64,000 bases of DNA, from positions 135,086 through 199,085 of the forward strand of contig NZ_CDBJ01000100.1 in the NCBI RefSeq assembly GCF_000820045.1, written 5' to 3'. The notes under the pieces were generated by a model, which did no database searches, was not told the DNA's origin, and saw nothing but the letters and a program-made list of their open reading frames with translations. Of the stretch, positions 26,172-34,289 are shown piece after piece (the first letter of the stretch is position 1; every line of letters begins with the position of its first letter). The position numbers and the translations under genes are program-made. Source of the DNA: Aeromonas rivuli. Its GTDB lineage: Bacteria; Pseudomonadota; Gammaproteobacteria; Enterobacterales; Aeromonadaceae.

Positions 26172-28679
26172 TTACAGCTCGGCGCAGATCTGCCAGAGAT
26201 CGTACTGGATGGCACCGGCGGTCACCTCCCGTCCCGCCCCCGGCCCCTGAATGACCAGGGGATTGCTGCGGTAGCTGTCGCTCTCGATGGCGAACACATT
26301 GTCGCAAGGGAGCAGATTGGCGAAGGGGTGGTGCGGCACCAGGGTCTCCAGTCCGACGCGCGCCTTGCCGCCTCGTTCGAAACGGGCCACGAAACGCAGC
26401 ACCTTGCCGACCCGATGCGCCCCCTCGAACGCCGCCTGCAGCGGGCCGTCCAGCTCGCCCAGCCTGTTCATGAACTCCTCGACCGACAGCTTGCGCAGGG
26501 CCGCTGGCACCAGATTTTCCAGCTCGATATCGGCAGAATCCAGCTCGAAGCCCGCTTCCCGCGCCAGAATGAGCAGCTTGCGACGCACATCCTGGCCGGA
26601 GAGATCCTCGCGCGGATCCGGCTCGGTCAACCCCTGCTGCCAGGCGTCGTCCACCAGCTCGGAGAAGGGACGACTGCCGTCATATTGCTGGAACAGCCAG
26701 CTCAGGGTACCGGAGAAGATGCCGGACACGCCCTGGATGCGATCCCCGCTCTGGCGCAGCATCTGGATGCTGGACTGGATGGGCAGCCCGGCACCGACGG
26801 TGGCGTTGTAGCGCCACTGCACCTGATGATCCCGACAGCTCTGCTTGATGCGCTGATAGAACTCGCTCTCGGCGGCACCGGCGAACTTGTTGGCGGCGAT
26901 GATGTGGCAGCCGAGCTGGGCAAAGTCGGGATAGTAGCGACTCACCGTCTCGCTGGCGGTCAGATCCAGGGCGATCAGACTGTCGAAACTGTGCTGTTCG
27001 AGCTGGTTTAGCAGCTCTGGCCAGATGAGCGGGCTGGGCTCGAAGTGCTGCTGCACCTTGACGGGATCCAGCCCCTCCTCGTCCAGCAGCCCCCCCTGGG
27101 AGTTGAACACCCCATAGAGGGTGAGCGCCACGTTCAGTTCGCGCTCGAGACGAGCCTGCTCACGGCCATAGAGGTTGAGCCACTGGCTGCCGATATTGCC
27201 CTTGCCAAACAGCACCAGGCCGACCCGGGTCGGGCGGCTGAACAGGGCGCTGTGCAGGGCTATCATCAGCGGCTCCAGCACCACCTGGCGCAGCACGGCC
27301 ACCAGGCTCAGGCCATCTTTGGCGACCTGCACGAACTCCTGGGGCTGATCCGAGAGCAGTTGATAGAAGCGATGACACTGCTCGGCGTTGTCCGTCACCC
27401 CGGCTCCCACCAGGGCGACCAGGCTGTAACCCTCTTTCTGGATAAGGCCGGTGAAGCCCCCCTGCAGCTGGAAGTCCCGCAGCAGGTCGTAGGCGCCGAC
27501 CGCCACTTCCAGGGTATAGGCGAGGCGCAGCACCCGCCTGTCCGGCTGACGTTGCAGGGTCAGCGGGCTGAGACGATGACGGTCCAGATGGGCCTCTATG
27601 GTCTTGACCGCCTGCTCGAAATCACCCTGAGGCAACACCTTGAGCTCGATCAGCGCAATCTGATCCACCGAGTTGACGATGCGGGCACCGTTGCTGCGCG
27701 GCGCGCGGCGCAAGATATGGGTGCAGCCCTCGTCGGGGTTGTAGCTGCAACGCAGGGTGAGCCGCTGGCGGCTGTCCGCCACCGGTTGCAGGGTACGCGA
27801 ATGCAGCACGGAGGATCCCAGGCGAGCCAGTTCGTTGGCCTCGGCCAGACTGAGCCGCTCCAGCAGGCGCGCCTCCTTGACCCGGCGCGGATCCGCGCTG
27901 TAAACCCCGGCCACGTCGCTCCAGATGGTGGTGGAGTCGCCATCGGCCAGCAGGGCCAGCAGGCTGGCACTGTAGTCGGAACCATTGCGGCCAAGCAGCA
28001 GGGAGCGCCCCTCCATGTCGGCGGCGATAAAACCTGTCACCACGATGCGACCCGCATGCTCGGCGAGCCGCGCCTTGAGCAGCTCACGGGAGAGCACCTC
28101 GTCCACCTTGACCAGGGCGCCATCCTCTGCGCGCAGGAAGCTGCGGGCATCGAGCCAGATGGCGGGTTCGCCACGGCTGCTGAGCAAGGCGGCCAGGAGG
28201 CGCGCCGACCAGACTTCCCCGAAGGCGAGCAGGCCGTTGCGCTCGAAGCGATCGAACTGCCCCTCCAGGATCAGGCCCAGACTGCTGATATCGCCGTTGA
28301 GCTGAGCGGTCAGGCTCTGGTGCAAATCCCCTTCCAGCAGGCCGTCGATCAACCCTTGCTGATAGGCACGCAGGGCGTTGAGCGCCTCACCGGCCGCCTC
28401 GTCCCCCGCCTCGGCCAGCTCCACCAGCTGGATCAGCCGGTTGGTGGTCTTGCCCGCGGCCGAGACCACGATCAGTTCGCTGCCGTTGCCCTGTTGCTCG
28501 ACGATGGCCGCGACCCGGCGATAACAGACGGGATCCGCCAGGCTGCTGCCACCGAACTTGTGTACTTGCCGATGCTTAACGTTGACCGTCACCTCGGCCT
28601 CCTTGACCATTTCACTCATCTTGGTGCTACCCGTTGTGGCTTGGCCACCGAGGACGGCGGCTTGACTGCTCTGACTCAT
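26172..28679 (-). CDS. metL: bifunctional aspartokinase / homoserine dehydrogenase II
   Basis: An 835-residue cytoplasmic enzyme for the first and third steps from aspartate to homoserine, the methionine-branch isozyme. The kinase half has VHKFGGSSLADP near residue 40, GRNGSDYSASLLA and the conserved SSVLHSRTLQP. The dehydrogenase half starts near residue 480 with VGLVLFGKGNIGSQWL and continues with IAANKFAGA and the substrate-side GAGLPIQSS. ATG 28679 overlaps the metB stop (ATGA), so translation is coupled. A second ATG 20 codons later is possible. Order metB-metL is as in E. coli. Confidence 0.97.
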   Translation of the reverse strand: MSQSSQAAVLGGQATTGSTKMSEMVKEAEVTVNVKHRQVHKFGGSSLADPVCYRRVAAIVEQQGNGSELIVVSAAGKTTNRLIQLVELAEAGDEAAGEALNALRAYQQGLIDGLLEGDLHQSLTAQLNGDISSLGLILEGQFDRFERNGLLAFGEVWSARLLAALLSSRGEPAIWLDARSFLRAEDGALVKVDEVLSRELLKARLAEHAGRIVVTGFIAADMEGRSLLLGRNGSDYSASLLALLADGDSTTIWSDVAGVYSADPRRVKEARLLERLSLAEANELARLGSSVLHSRTLQPVADSRQRLTLRCSYNPDEGCTHILRRAPRSNGARIVNSVDQIALIELKVLPQGDFEQAVKTIEAHLDRHRLSPLTLQRQPDRRVLRLAYTLEVAVGAYDLLRDFQLQGGFTGLIQKEGYSLVALVGAGVTDNAEQCHRFYQLLSDQPQEFVQVAKDGLSLVAVLRQVVLEPLMIALHSALFSRPTRVGLVLFGKGNIGSQWLNLYGREQARLERELNVALTLYGVFNSQGGLLDEEGLDPVKVQQHFEPSPLIWPELLNQLEQHSFDSLIALDLTASETVSRYYPDFAQLGCHIIAANKFAGAAESEFYQRIKQSCRDHQVQWRYNATVGAGLPIQSSIQMLRQSGDRIQGVSGIFSGTLSWLFQQYDGSRPFSELVDDAWQQGLTEPDPREDLSGQDVRRKLLILAREAGFELDSADIELENLVPAALRKLSVEEFMNRLGELDGPLQAAFEGAHRVGKVLRFVARFERGGKARVGLETLVPHHPFANLLPCDNVFAIESDSYRSNPLVIQGPGAGREVTAGAIQYDLWQICAEL

Positions 28680-29839
28680 TGCGCGGCCACCTGCCCGGCG
28701 ACCGCCAGGGCCTGGGCCAGATCCGCGACCAGATCCTCGCCGTGTTCTATGCCGACCGAGATCCGCAGTAATTGGGGACTGATCCCCGCCGCCTGCTGCG
28801 CCTCGGCGCTCATGGCCCTGTGGGTCATGCTGGCCGGGTGGGCCACCAGGCTCTCCACCCCCCCTAAAGACTCGGCCACCGAGAAGTAGTTGAGGGCGCC
28901 GAGGAAGGCGCGCAGACCCGCCTCGTCGCAATCGAGCTCGAAGCTCAGCATGGCACCGAAGCCGGACTGCTGGCGCAGCGCTATCTCGTGGCCGGGGTGA
29001 GTCGGCAGACTGGGGTGATAAATGGTTTTCACCAGGGGCTGGGTCTGCAGGAAGGCCAGAATACTCTGGGTATTCTCCTGATGGGTGCGCAGACGGGGCC
29101 CCAGGGTACGCAGGCCGCGCAGGGTCAAATAGGAATCGAAGGCGCCACTGGTCAGCCCCAGGCAGTTGGCCCACCACAGCAGGCTATCGGCCAGCGCCTG
29201 CTCCTTGGCGATGGCCACCCCCCCCACCACGTCCGAGTGACCATTGATGTACTTGGTGGTGGAGTGCACCACCAGATCGGCGCCGAGGGCCAGGGGCTGT
29301 TGCAGCAGCGGAGAGAGGAAGGTGTTGTCGACCGCGACCAGAGCGCCCACGGCATGGGAGGCATCACAGATGGCGGCCACATCCACTACCCGCAACAGCG
29401 GGTTGGAGGGGGTCTCGACCCAGACCAGCTTGGGCCCCTCGGCCAGGGCGGCGGCCAGGGCCTGCTCATTCCCCTGATCGACGAACTTGACCCTGTAGTT
29501 GCCCTTTGCGGCCAGGAATTCGAACAGGCGCCAGGTACCGCCGTAGCAATCATGGGGGGCAATCAGCAGATCCCCCACCTGCAACAGGGCCTGGGTCACC
29601 AAATGGATGGCCCCCATGCCGGTGCCGGTCACCACGGCGCCCGCTCCCCCTTCCAGGGCCGCCAGCGCGTCCGCCAGATTGCCACGGGTCGGGTTGCCGG
29701 AGCGGGCATAATCGTATTGACGGGGCACGCCGAAGTCGGCAAAGGTGTAGTTGCTGGAGAGATAGATGGGCGGCACTACGGCACCATGCTGAGTATCTGT
29801 CTCTATGCCGGTGCGTACCGTCAGGGTTGCCTTATGGGT
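28676..29839 (-). CDS. metB: cystathionine gamma-synthase
   Basis: A 387-residue PLP enzyme of the Cys/Met metabolism family that joins O-succinylhomoserine and cysteine. The PLP lysine lies in HSTTKYINGHSDVVGG; SRNP-type substrate contacts and YARSGNPTR are present. ATG 29839 is chosen because GAGGAGAG stands upstream, and the longer frame would overlap the promoter leader. A sigma-70 promoter and four tandem met boxes precede it, so MetJ should repress it when S-adenosylmethionine is plentiful. Confidence 0.95.
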   Translation of the reverse strand, partial: THKATLTVRTGIETDTQHGAVVPPIYLSSNYTFADFGVPRQYDYARSGNPTRGNLADALAALEGGAGAVVTGTGMGAIHLVTQALLQVGDLLIAPHDCYGGTWRLFEFLAAKGNYRVKFVDQGNEQALAAALAEGPKLVWVETPSNPLLRVVDVAAICDASHAVGALVAVDNTFLSPLLQQPLALGADLVVHSTTKYINGHSDVVGGVAIAKEQALADSLLWWANCLGLTSGAFDSYLTLRGLRTLGPRLRTHQENTQSILAFLQTQPLVKTIYHPSLPTHPGHEIALRQQSGFGAMLSFELDCDEAGLRAFLGALNYFSVAESLGGVESLVAHPASMTHRAMSAEAQQAAGISPQLLRISVGIEHGEDLVADLAQALAVAGQVAAQ

Positions 29840-29889
29840 CATCTCTCTCTCCTCATCCTTGTGCGAGTCCATCCTCGCCATTGCACAAG

Positions 29890-29918
29890 ACATTACGCCA
29901 CCCCAATAAAGCCGTCAA
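29890..29918 (-). promoter_or_regulatory. metB promoter
   Basis: On the minus strand TTGACG (29918-29913) and TAATGT (29895-29890) are separated by exactly 17 bp. The -35 element lies within the met boxes, a repression-ready arrangement. Confidence 0.75.
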
Positions 29919-29941
29919 CACTTCTAGACGTCTAAATGGCT
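29910..29941. promoter_or_regulatory. MetJ operator, four tandem met boxes
   Basis: Four contiguous 8-mers: AGCCGTCA, ACACTTCT, AGACGTCT and AAATGGCT. The third is the perfect MetJ consensus and the others match at 6, 6 and 5 of 8 positions. The array overlaps the metB -35 and lies 11 bp upstream of the metJ -35. Confidence 0.88.
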
Positions 29942-29952
29942 TTGCTGTTGGA

Positions 29953-29981
29953 TTGCCATTGATTTCCTTAAGGGTTAAAAT
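29953..29981 (+). promoter_or_regulatory. metJ promoter
   Basis: TTGCCA (29953-29958) and TAAAAT (29976-29981) are 17 bp apart, with metJ starting 33 bp downstream. The met boxes next to it suggest autoregulation. Confidence 0.7.
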
Positions 29982-30014
29982 CCGCGCTCAAGGCCAAATG
30001 AGAACAGGTGAATC

Positions 30015-30338
30015 ATGGGTACAGAGTGGAACGGCGACTACGTCAGCCCTTATGCGGAACACGGTAAGAAGAGTGAACAGGTCAAGAAGATTACCGTCTC
30101 GATCCCGCTCAAGGTGTTGAAAGTGTTGACCGATGAGCGCACCCGTCGCCAGGTGAACAACCTGCGCCATGCGACAAACAGCGAACTGCTCTGCGAGGCC
30201 TTTCTCCATGCGTTCACCGGCCAGCCACTGCCCGGCGACGACGATTTGCGCAAGGATCACCCGGACAGCGTTCCGGCTGAAGCCCGAGCCATCATGGAAG
30301 CGCTCGGCAAAGAGATTGAAGATTACGATGCCGAGTGA
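30015..30338 (+). CDS. metJ: methionine regulon repressor MetJ
   Basis: A 107-residue ribbon-helix-helix repressor that uses S-adenosylmethionine as corepressor. The core, including [20 protein letters not shown], then [20 protein letters not shown] and [15 protein letters not shown], is nearly the E. coli sequence; the DNA-binding strand is KKITVSI. Only the last 20 or so residues diverge. It is divergent from metBL with the shared operator between them. The final 14 codons and the terminator are repeated twice more downstream. Confidence 0.98.
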   Translation: MGTEWNGDYVSPYAEHGKKSEQVKKITVSIPLKVLKVLTDERTRRQVNNLRHATNSELLCEAFLHAFTGQPLPGDDDLRKDHPDSVPAEARAIMEALGKEIEDYDAE

Positions 30339-30359
30339 GTTTTCACTCAACGGCTCACG

Positions 30360-30386
30360 AAAACGCGGCTCTCAGGCCGCGTTTTT
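30360..30386 (+). terminator. metJ terminator 1
   Basis: A 10-bp stem, AAAACGCGGC and its complement, six-base loop, T5. First of three near-identical terminators in the triplicated region. Confidence 0.88.
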
Positions 30387-30486
30387 GTTGTCTGGATATC
30401 GAAGTCCGCGGCTCTCCGTCATGGCAGCGCTCGGCAAAGAGATTGAAGATTACGACGCCGAGTGAGTATTCACTCGAAGGCTCACG

Positions 30487-30513
30487 AAAACGCGGCTATC
30501 AAGCCGCGTTTTT
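30487..30513 (+). terminator. metJ terminator 2
   Basis: The same 10-bp stem as terminator 1 with loop TATCAA and T5, carried by repeat unit 2. Confidence 0.85.
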
Positions 30514-30613
30514 GTTGTCTGGATATCGAAGCCCGCGGCTCTCCGTCATGGCAGCGCTCGGCAAAGAGATTGAAGATTACGACGCCGAGTGAGTTTTCAC
30601 TCAACGGCTCACG

Positions 30614-30642
30614 AAAACGCGGCTATCAGGCCGCGTTTTTTT
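30614..30642 (+). terminator. metJ terminator 3
   Basis: The same stem with loop TATCAG and a longer T7 tract, the best of the three, carried by the partial unit 3. Confidence 0.87.
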
Positions 30643-30667
30643 ATTGCCAGGCGCTGGCGACAACCAT

Positions 30668-30692
30668 AAAAAAGCGCCTCATCCTGAGGCGC
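30668..30692 (-). terminator. terminator of the AhpD-like/DUF417 operon
   Basis: Read leftward, an 8-bp stem (GCGCCTCA and its complement, loop GGA) followed by T6, 23 bp past the DUF417 stop. Confidence 0.85.
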
Positions 30693-30715
30693 AAACAGTA
30701 GGTGAAAGCTTGAAA

Positions 30716-31171
30716 TTACAAGGCCCGGCTACGGTTGATCACGGTCAGCGAGACCCCTAGCAGCACCAGATCCTTGAGCAGGAAGAAATCGACTATCGGC
30801 ATGCCATCCACCCAACGCCAGGCGCCGGGCAGGGTAAAGATAAAGCTCAACGTCATCAGGAAGATGATGCAGGCGCCCAAACCGCCGTAAACACCCGCCA
30901 GGCGATAGCGCAGGGAGAGCAGCAGGGCCAGGGCGACCACCAACTCGGCGATCCCCACCAGATTGGAGACCCCCTGCACCGACCAGATGCCATAGAGCCA
31001 GCTCATCAGTGGATGGCTCGCTACCAGCGGCCTTATCGCCTCCGCCTCGGTGGGAGTGAACTTGAATATCCCGAGCCAGACGAGGATGAGCAGCACCCCC
31101 GCCAATCCCACCAGATAACCGCTCTCTTCCCGGGTCACGGGCTTGGCCCGTGCCAACCAGCCGTCCCTCAT
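30716..31171 (-). CDS. DUF417 / RclC (YkgB)-like inner-membrane protein
   Basis: A 151-residue protein with about four membrane helices. The stretch LVWLGIFKFTPTEAEAIRPLV followed by SHPLMSWLYG resembles E. coli YkgB (RclC), part of the reactive-chlorine resistance set, including the Phe-Lys-Phe and Glu-Ala pair. DUF417 proteins are distant DoxX relatives. Its start overlaps the stop of the AhpD-like gene (ATGA), so the two are co-translated. The biochemical role of RclC is not settled; a link to oxidative or chlorine stress is inferred from resemblance and context. Confidence 0.85.
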   Translation of the reverse strand: MRDGWLARAKPVTREESGYLVGLAGVLLILVWLGIFKFTPTEAEAIRPLVASHPLMSWLYGIWSVQGVSNLVGIAELVVALALLLSLRYRLAGVYGGLGACIIFLMTLSFIFTLPGAWRWVDGMPIVDFFLLKDLVLLGVSLTVINRSRAL

Positions 31172-31713
31172 GGCTGCACCTCAACCAGGGGGAAGTCGAT
31201 CTCGGTACCCGCCACATGGTTGCTGTAGTTGGTGAAGGTGTTGAGGGCGACCTGTCCCAACACTTCGATGAGCAGTTCATCGTCCACCCCGGCGGCTCTG
31301 GCCGCGGTCAGCTGGCCGTCATCGATGACGCCCCGCTGACGAACCAGCTGGATTGCCAGCGAGATCAGCCCCTGATCCAGCGGATCCTCGGCCTTACCCA
31401 GACGGGCTTGGCGGATCTGCGCCGGGGAAAAACCGGCCTTGTTGGCGCCCAGCACATGGGCGCTCAGGCAGTATTGGCAAGCATTTTCCTGGCCGATGGC
31501 CAGTGCCAGCAGCTCCCGTTGGCGGACGCTGAGTCGCCCTTGGCCCAGGGTCTCGGCAAAGGCCAGATAGGCCTTGAACACCGTGGGGGAGTTGGCCAGG
31601 GTGGAAAACAGGTTCGGCACCATGCCGAGTTTGCCCTTGATGGCGGTGAGGGTCGTGGCGGCGGCGGGTTTGGCCTGGGCTATGGTCAGGGGATGGATAC
31701 GTACCATGGACAT
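31168..31713 (-). CDS. AhpD-like / carboxymuconolactone decarboxylase-family peroxidase
   Basis: A 181-residue all-helical protein. The redox motif is ENACQYCLSAH with Cys79, Cys82 and His86, preceded by Glu67 in RQRELLALAIG, the set used by AhpD-type thiol peroxidases. It is the first gene of a two-gene operon with the RclC-like protein and is divergent from an AraC regulator. Two starts, ATG 31713 and ATG 31707, are both served by GAGAGG. A role in disposing of peroxides or reactive chlorine is inferred. Confidence 0.9.
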   Translation of the reverse strand: MSMVRIHPLTIAQAKPAAATTLTAIKGKLGMVPNLFSTLANSPTVFKAYLAFAETLGQGRLSVRQRELLALAIGQENACQYCLSAHVLGANKAGFSPAQIRQARLGKAEDPLDQGLISLAIQLVRQRGVIDDGQLTAARAAGVDDELLIEVLGQVALNTFTNYSNHVAGTEIDFPLVEVQP

Positions 31714-31770
31714 TGTCCTCTCGTGTTAATGGATTGGCTGGTCAACGAGAGAGAGTATTTCAAAAAGCAT

Positions 31771-31816
31771 GATACGATTTATCACCAACAGTCCAAAAAT
31801 AGTCACCTATCGTATC
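31771..31816. promoter_or_regulatory. 9-bp inverted repeat in the AraC / AhpD-like divergent region
   Basis: TGATACGAT (31770-31778) and its exact complement ATCGTATCA (31809-31817) face each other 38 bp apart centre to centre, in an AT-rich gap of 107 bp. This is a candidate operator for the AraC protein, acting on both genes. Confidence 0.65.
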
Positions 31817-31820
31817 AATC

Positions 31821-32660
31821 ATGGATTCCTTGTCGGTACTGCTCCATCAATACGCGCCCCGGGCCCGGCTCTTCTACGCAGGCAGCCTGTGTGGTCGGGT
31901 CGATTATCAGGACTCGGACCCTGGTGGCCACCTGCACCTGCTTCGCGCGGGTACCCTCAGACTGAGCAGTGACGGGGAGGCTAGCGTCACCCTGGATGAG
32001 CCGACCCTGATCCTGTTTCCAGCGGGCTGCGGTCACCGCATGCAGAGTCGGCTCGACTGCGATCTGGTCTGCGCCAACGTCCGCTTCGGCCGCACCCACA
32101 GCAACCCCCTGGTTGCTGCGCTACCGAGCCGCCTGATCATTCCCCTGGCCAGCGCCCCCGGCCTGGCTCCCGTGTTGGAGCTGCTGTTTCAGGAGGCGGC
32201 TCAACCCGGCTATGGCCAGAGTCAGGCGATGGATCGCTTGCTGGATCTGCTGCTCATCCTGGTGTTGCGCCATGTGCTCGATGCCGGGCTCTACCGGGGG
32301 GGCGTGCTGGCGGGGCTGGCCGATCCGAGGCTGGGCAAGGCGATCATCGCCATGCAGCAACAACCCGAACATCCCTGGACGCTGCAAGGGCTGGCTGCGC
32401 TGGCGGGCATGTCCCGCGCCCGCTTCGCCGCCCACTTCCATCAGCTGATAGGCAAGACGCCACTGCGCTATCTGAGCGAGTGGCGGCTGACCCTGGCCCA
32501 GCAGCATCTGTTGGCGGGGGAGCCCCTCAAGCTGGTTGCCCCGACGGTGGGCTATGGCAGCAGCGCCGCCCTGACCCGCGCCTTCGCCAAAGCCTGTGGC
32601 TTGACCCCTGGCCAGTGGCTGCGCCAGCAGCAAACCGCCGCAGAACCGCCTCTTGATTGA
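31821..32660 (+). CDS. AraC-family regulator, RclR-like
   Basis: A 279-residue regulator with an N-terminal cupin-like sensor domain and a C-terminal double helix-turn-helix (about residues 175-270, LAALAGMSRARFAAHFHQL and VGYGSSAALTRAFAKACGL). The N-terminus, MDSLSVLL...AP, and the placement of Cys24 and Cys84 resemble E. coli RclR, where Cys21 and Cys89 form a disulfide on exposure to HOCl; Cys70 and Cys80 are extra. It is divergent from the AhpD-like/RclC-like pair. That it senses reactive chlorine is inferred. Confidence 0.88.
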   Translation: MDSLSVLLHQYAPRARLFYAGSLCGRVDYQDSDPGGHLHLLRAGTLRLSSDGEASVTLDEPTLILFPAGCGHRMQSRLDCDLVCANVRFGRTHSNPLVAALPSRLIIPLASAPGLAPVLELLFQEAAQPGYGQSQAMDRLLDLLLILVLRHVLDAGLYRGGVLAGLADPRLGKAIIAMQQQPEHPWTLQGLAALAGMSRARFAAHFHQLIGKTPLRYLSEWRLTLAQQHLLAGEPLKLVAPTVGYGSSAALTRAFAKACGLTPGQWLRQQQTAAEPPLD

Positions 32661-32696
32661 TGGCAGGCGAGCTCCCCGCCCGCTGGCGATATCAAC

Positions 32697-32726
32697 AAAA
32701 ACGGCGACCCTGAGGTCGCCGTTTTT
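32697..32726. terminator. bidirectional terminator between the AraC gene and cysQ
   Basis: A 13-bp perfect stem, AAAAACGGCGACC and its complement, with loop CTGA. It has T5 on either strand and serves both converging genes. Confidence 0.9.
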
Positions 32727-32745
32727 ATGCCGATGCAAGATACGG

Positions 32746-33564
32746 TCAGTCGCGATGCAGCACTATCTGGGTCCAAGCCAGACGAGGATCCCCCATCACG
32801 ATGAAGTCGGGATTGCCGAGGGATTCTGTCTCGTTATAGCTCAGTGGCTGCAACGCCAGGCTGAGGATGCGCCCTCCCGCCGCCTCGACGATGCACTGAG
32901 CCGCTGCGGTGTCCCACTCACCGGTAGGGCCGAGTCGCACATAGCAGTCGGCCGCCCCTTCGGCCACCAGACAGGATTTGAGGGAGCTGGATCCCAGCGG
33001 GACCAGATCGTAATGGATGCTCGGGTTGAGACGACGCGTCAGGCTCGCCTGTTGCTGGCGACGACTGATGGCGATCACCAGGGAGCTGGGAAGATCATGT
33101 TCATGGTGCTGGGCGCGGATGGGCTTGCTCTCACCGGCTACCTCCTTGAAGGCGCCATGACCACGCACCGCCCAGTAGAGCAGATCGGCCTCCGGGGCAT
33201 AGATGACGCCGAGCACCGGCACATTGTCCCGCACCAGGGCTATCAGGGTGGCGAAGTCACCGCTGCCGGCGATGAATTCCCCCGTGCCATCCAGGGGATC
33301 CACCAGCCAGTACTGCCGCCAGTTCGATCGCTGGCTGAAGGGGACATCCGCCGCCTCCTCGGTCAACACAGGAATATGGGGGGTGAGCGCCGCGAGCGCC
33401 TGTTTCAGGTAGGCATCCGCGGCCAGATCGGCACTGGTGACCGGGGTCGCATCCTCCTTCAGCTCGCGCTCAAACTGGCCGCCTTGATAGATGTCGTGAA
33501 GGATACGCCCCGCTTCGCGGGCGATCTCCTTGACCCCGGGAACCCAGCTCAGTAGTTCCTGCAT
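32746..33564 (-). CDS. cysQ: 3'(2'),5'-bisphosphate nucleotidase CysQ
   Basis: A 272-residue metal-dependent phosphatase that converts PAP to AMP, removing a by-product of sulfate assimilation. The metal-binding motif is DPLDGTGEF (E. coli DPIDGTKEF) and the second motif is GEWDTAAAQCIVEAAGG. It has the inositol-monophosphatase fold and is membrane-associated in E. coli. It follows nudE by 34 bp on the same strand, a pairing common in gammaproteobacteria. Confidence 0.96.
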   Translation of the reverse strand: MQELLSWVPGVKEIAREAGRILHDIYQGGQFERELKEDATPVTSADLAADAYLKQALAALTPHIPVLTEEAADVPFSQRSNWRQYWLVDPLDGTGEFIAGSGDFATLIALVRDNVPVLGVIYAPEADLLYWAVRGHGAFKEVAGESKPIRAQHHEHDLPSSLVIAISRRQQQASLTRRLNPSIHYDLVPLGSSSLKSCLVAEGAADCYVRLGPTGEWDTAAAQCIVEAAGGRILSLALQPLSYNETESLGNPDFIVMGDPRLAWTQIVLHRD

Positions 33565-33598
33565 CTTGTCATCCTCTGTGTCACTCGCCGCTCTGGCG

Positions 33599-34159
33599 TT
33601 ATTTTTCCTGCTCTGCCAACCACTTGATGGTCAATAGCAGGGCGCTGATGCTACGTGATTCGGTGAAGTCCTCCCGCTCGAGCAGTTCGTCGATGCGATT
33701 GAGTGGCCAGGGGATCACTTCCAGGGGCTCAGGCTCGTCACCGACCCGCTGTTCGGGGAAAAGATCCCGGGCCAGCAAGATGTCCATCTTGCTGGCGAAA
33801 TAGCCAGGGGCCAGGGAGACCTGTTTGAGGGGGGTCAGGCTGTTGGCGCCAAAGCCCGCCTCCTCCATCAGCTCGCGGTTACCCGCGGTCAGGGCATCCT
33901 CACCGGGATCGATCAGCCCCTTGGGAAAGCCCAGCTCATAACTGTGGGTGCCAGCGGCATATTCACGGATCAGCAGCAGGGTGTCGGCATCGAGCATGGG
34001 CACCACCATGACGGCACCCCGGTTGCCGCCCCGCATCCGCTCATAGACCCGCTCCTCGCCGTTGGAGAACTTGAGATGCAGGGATTCCACCTTGAACAGG
34101 CGGCTTTCGGCCACGATGTCAGCCTTGATGATGTCGGGTTTGCGCTTGTTGGGGTCCAT
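33599..34159 (-). CDS. nudE: ADP-compound hydrolase NudE
   Basis: A 186-residue Nudix hydrolase acting on ADP-ribose, Ap3A and NADH in E. coli. The Nudix box runs GLIDPGEDALTAGNRELMEE then AGFG, and the N-terminal SRLFKVESLHLKFSNG is orthologue-like. ATG 34159 (MDPNKRKP) is favoured by alignment, with an in-frame ATG eight codons earlier as alternative. It is divergent from yrfG and leads cysQ. Confidence 0.95.
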   Translation of the reverse strand: MDPNKRKPDIIKADIVAESRLFKVESLHLKFSNGEERVYERMRGGNRGAVMVVPMLDADTLLLIREYAAGTHSYELGFPKGLIDPGEDALTAGNRELMEEAGFGANSLTPLKQVSLAPGYFASKMDILLARDLFPEQRVGDEPEPLEVIPWPLNRIDELLEREDFTESRSISALLLTIKWLAEQEK

Positions 34160-34254
34160 AGCCGGGCCACTGGCGAGAGTCATGACTCAAGAGTAAACGA
34201 GTCGCAAGACGAACACCACGGGCCAAGGCCGGGAAAGCGACCCTAAAAATCCGT

Positions 34255-34260
34255 TATAAT
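34255..34260 (+). promoter_or_regulatory. candidate yrfG -10 element
   Basis: A perfect TATAAT lies 30 bp before yrfG. No good -35 was found at the expected distance, so the assignment is tentative. Confidence 0.35.
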
Positions 34261-34289
34261 GGCGCGCCCTTTCAACACCGAGATACCCC

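Larger units (their letters stand above)
30294..30642 (+). repeat. 127-bp tandem triplication of the metJ 3' end and its terminator
   Basis: Units start at 30294, 30421 and 30548, exactly 127 bp apart; the third is cut after about 95 bp. Each contains the final 14 codons of metJ with its stop codon, then a terminator hairpin. Units 2 and 3 keep the short open frame [14 protein letters not shown] with an ATG but no clear ribosome site. Divergence is limited to scattered substitutions, most of them shared by units 2 and 3. Confidence 0.95.

Noticed and set aside
28676-28679. Frameshift between metB and metL
   Set aside because: A 4-nt ATGA overlap is normal translational coupling, and both proteins are complete.
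30294-30642. CRISPR-like array
   Set aside because: The units are 127 bp, contiguous, with no variable spacers, and consist of metJ coding sequence plus terminator.
30335-30701. Three overlapping small frames inside the metJ repeats as genes
   Set aside because: They arise from the repeat itself, overlap terminators and have no ribosome site; only the short metJ-tail frame is noted.
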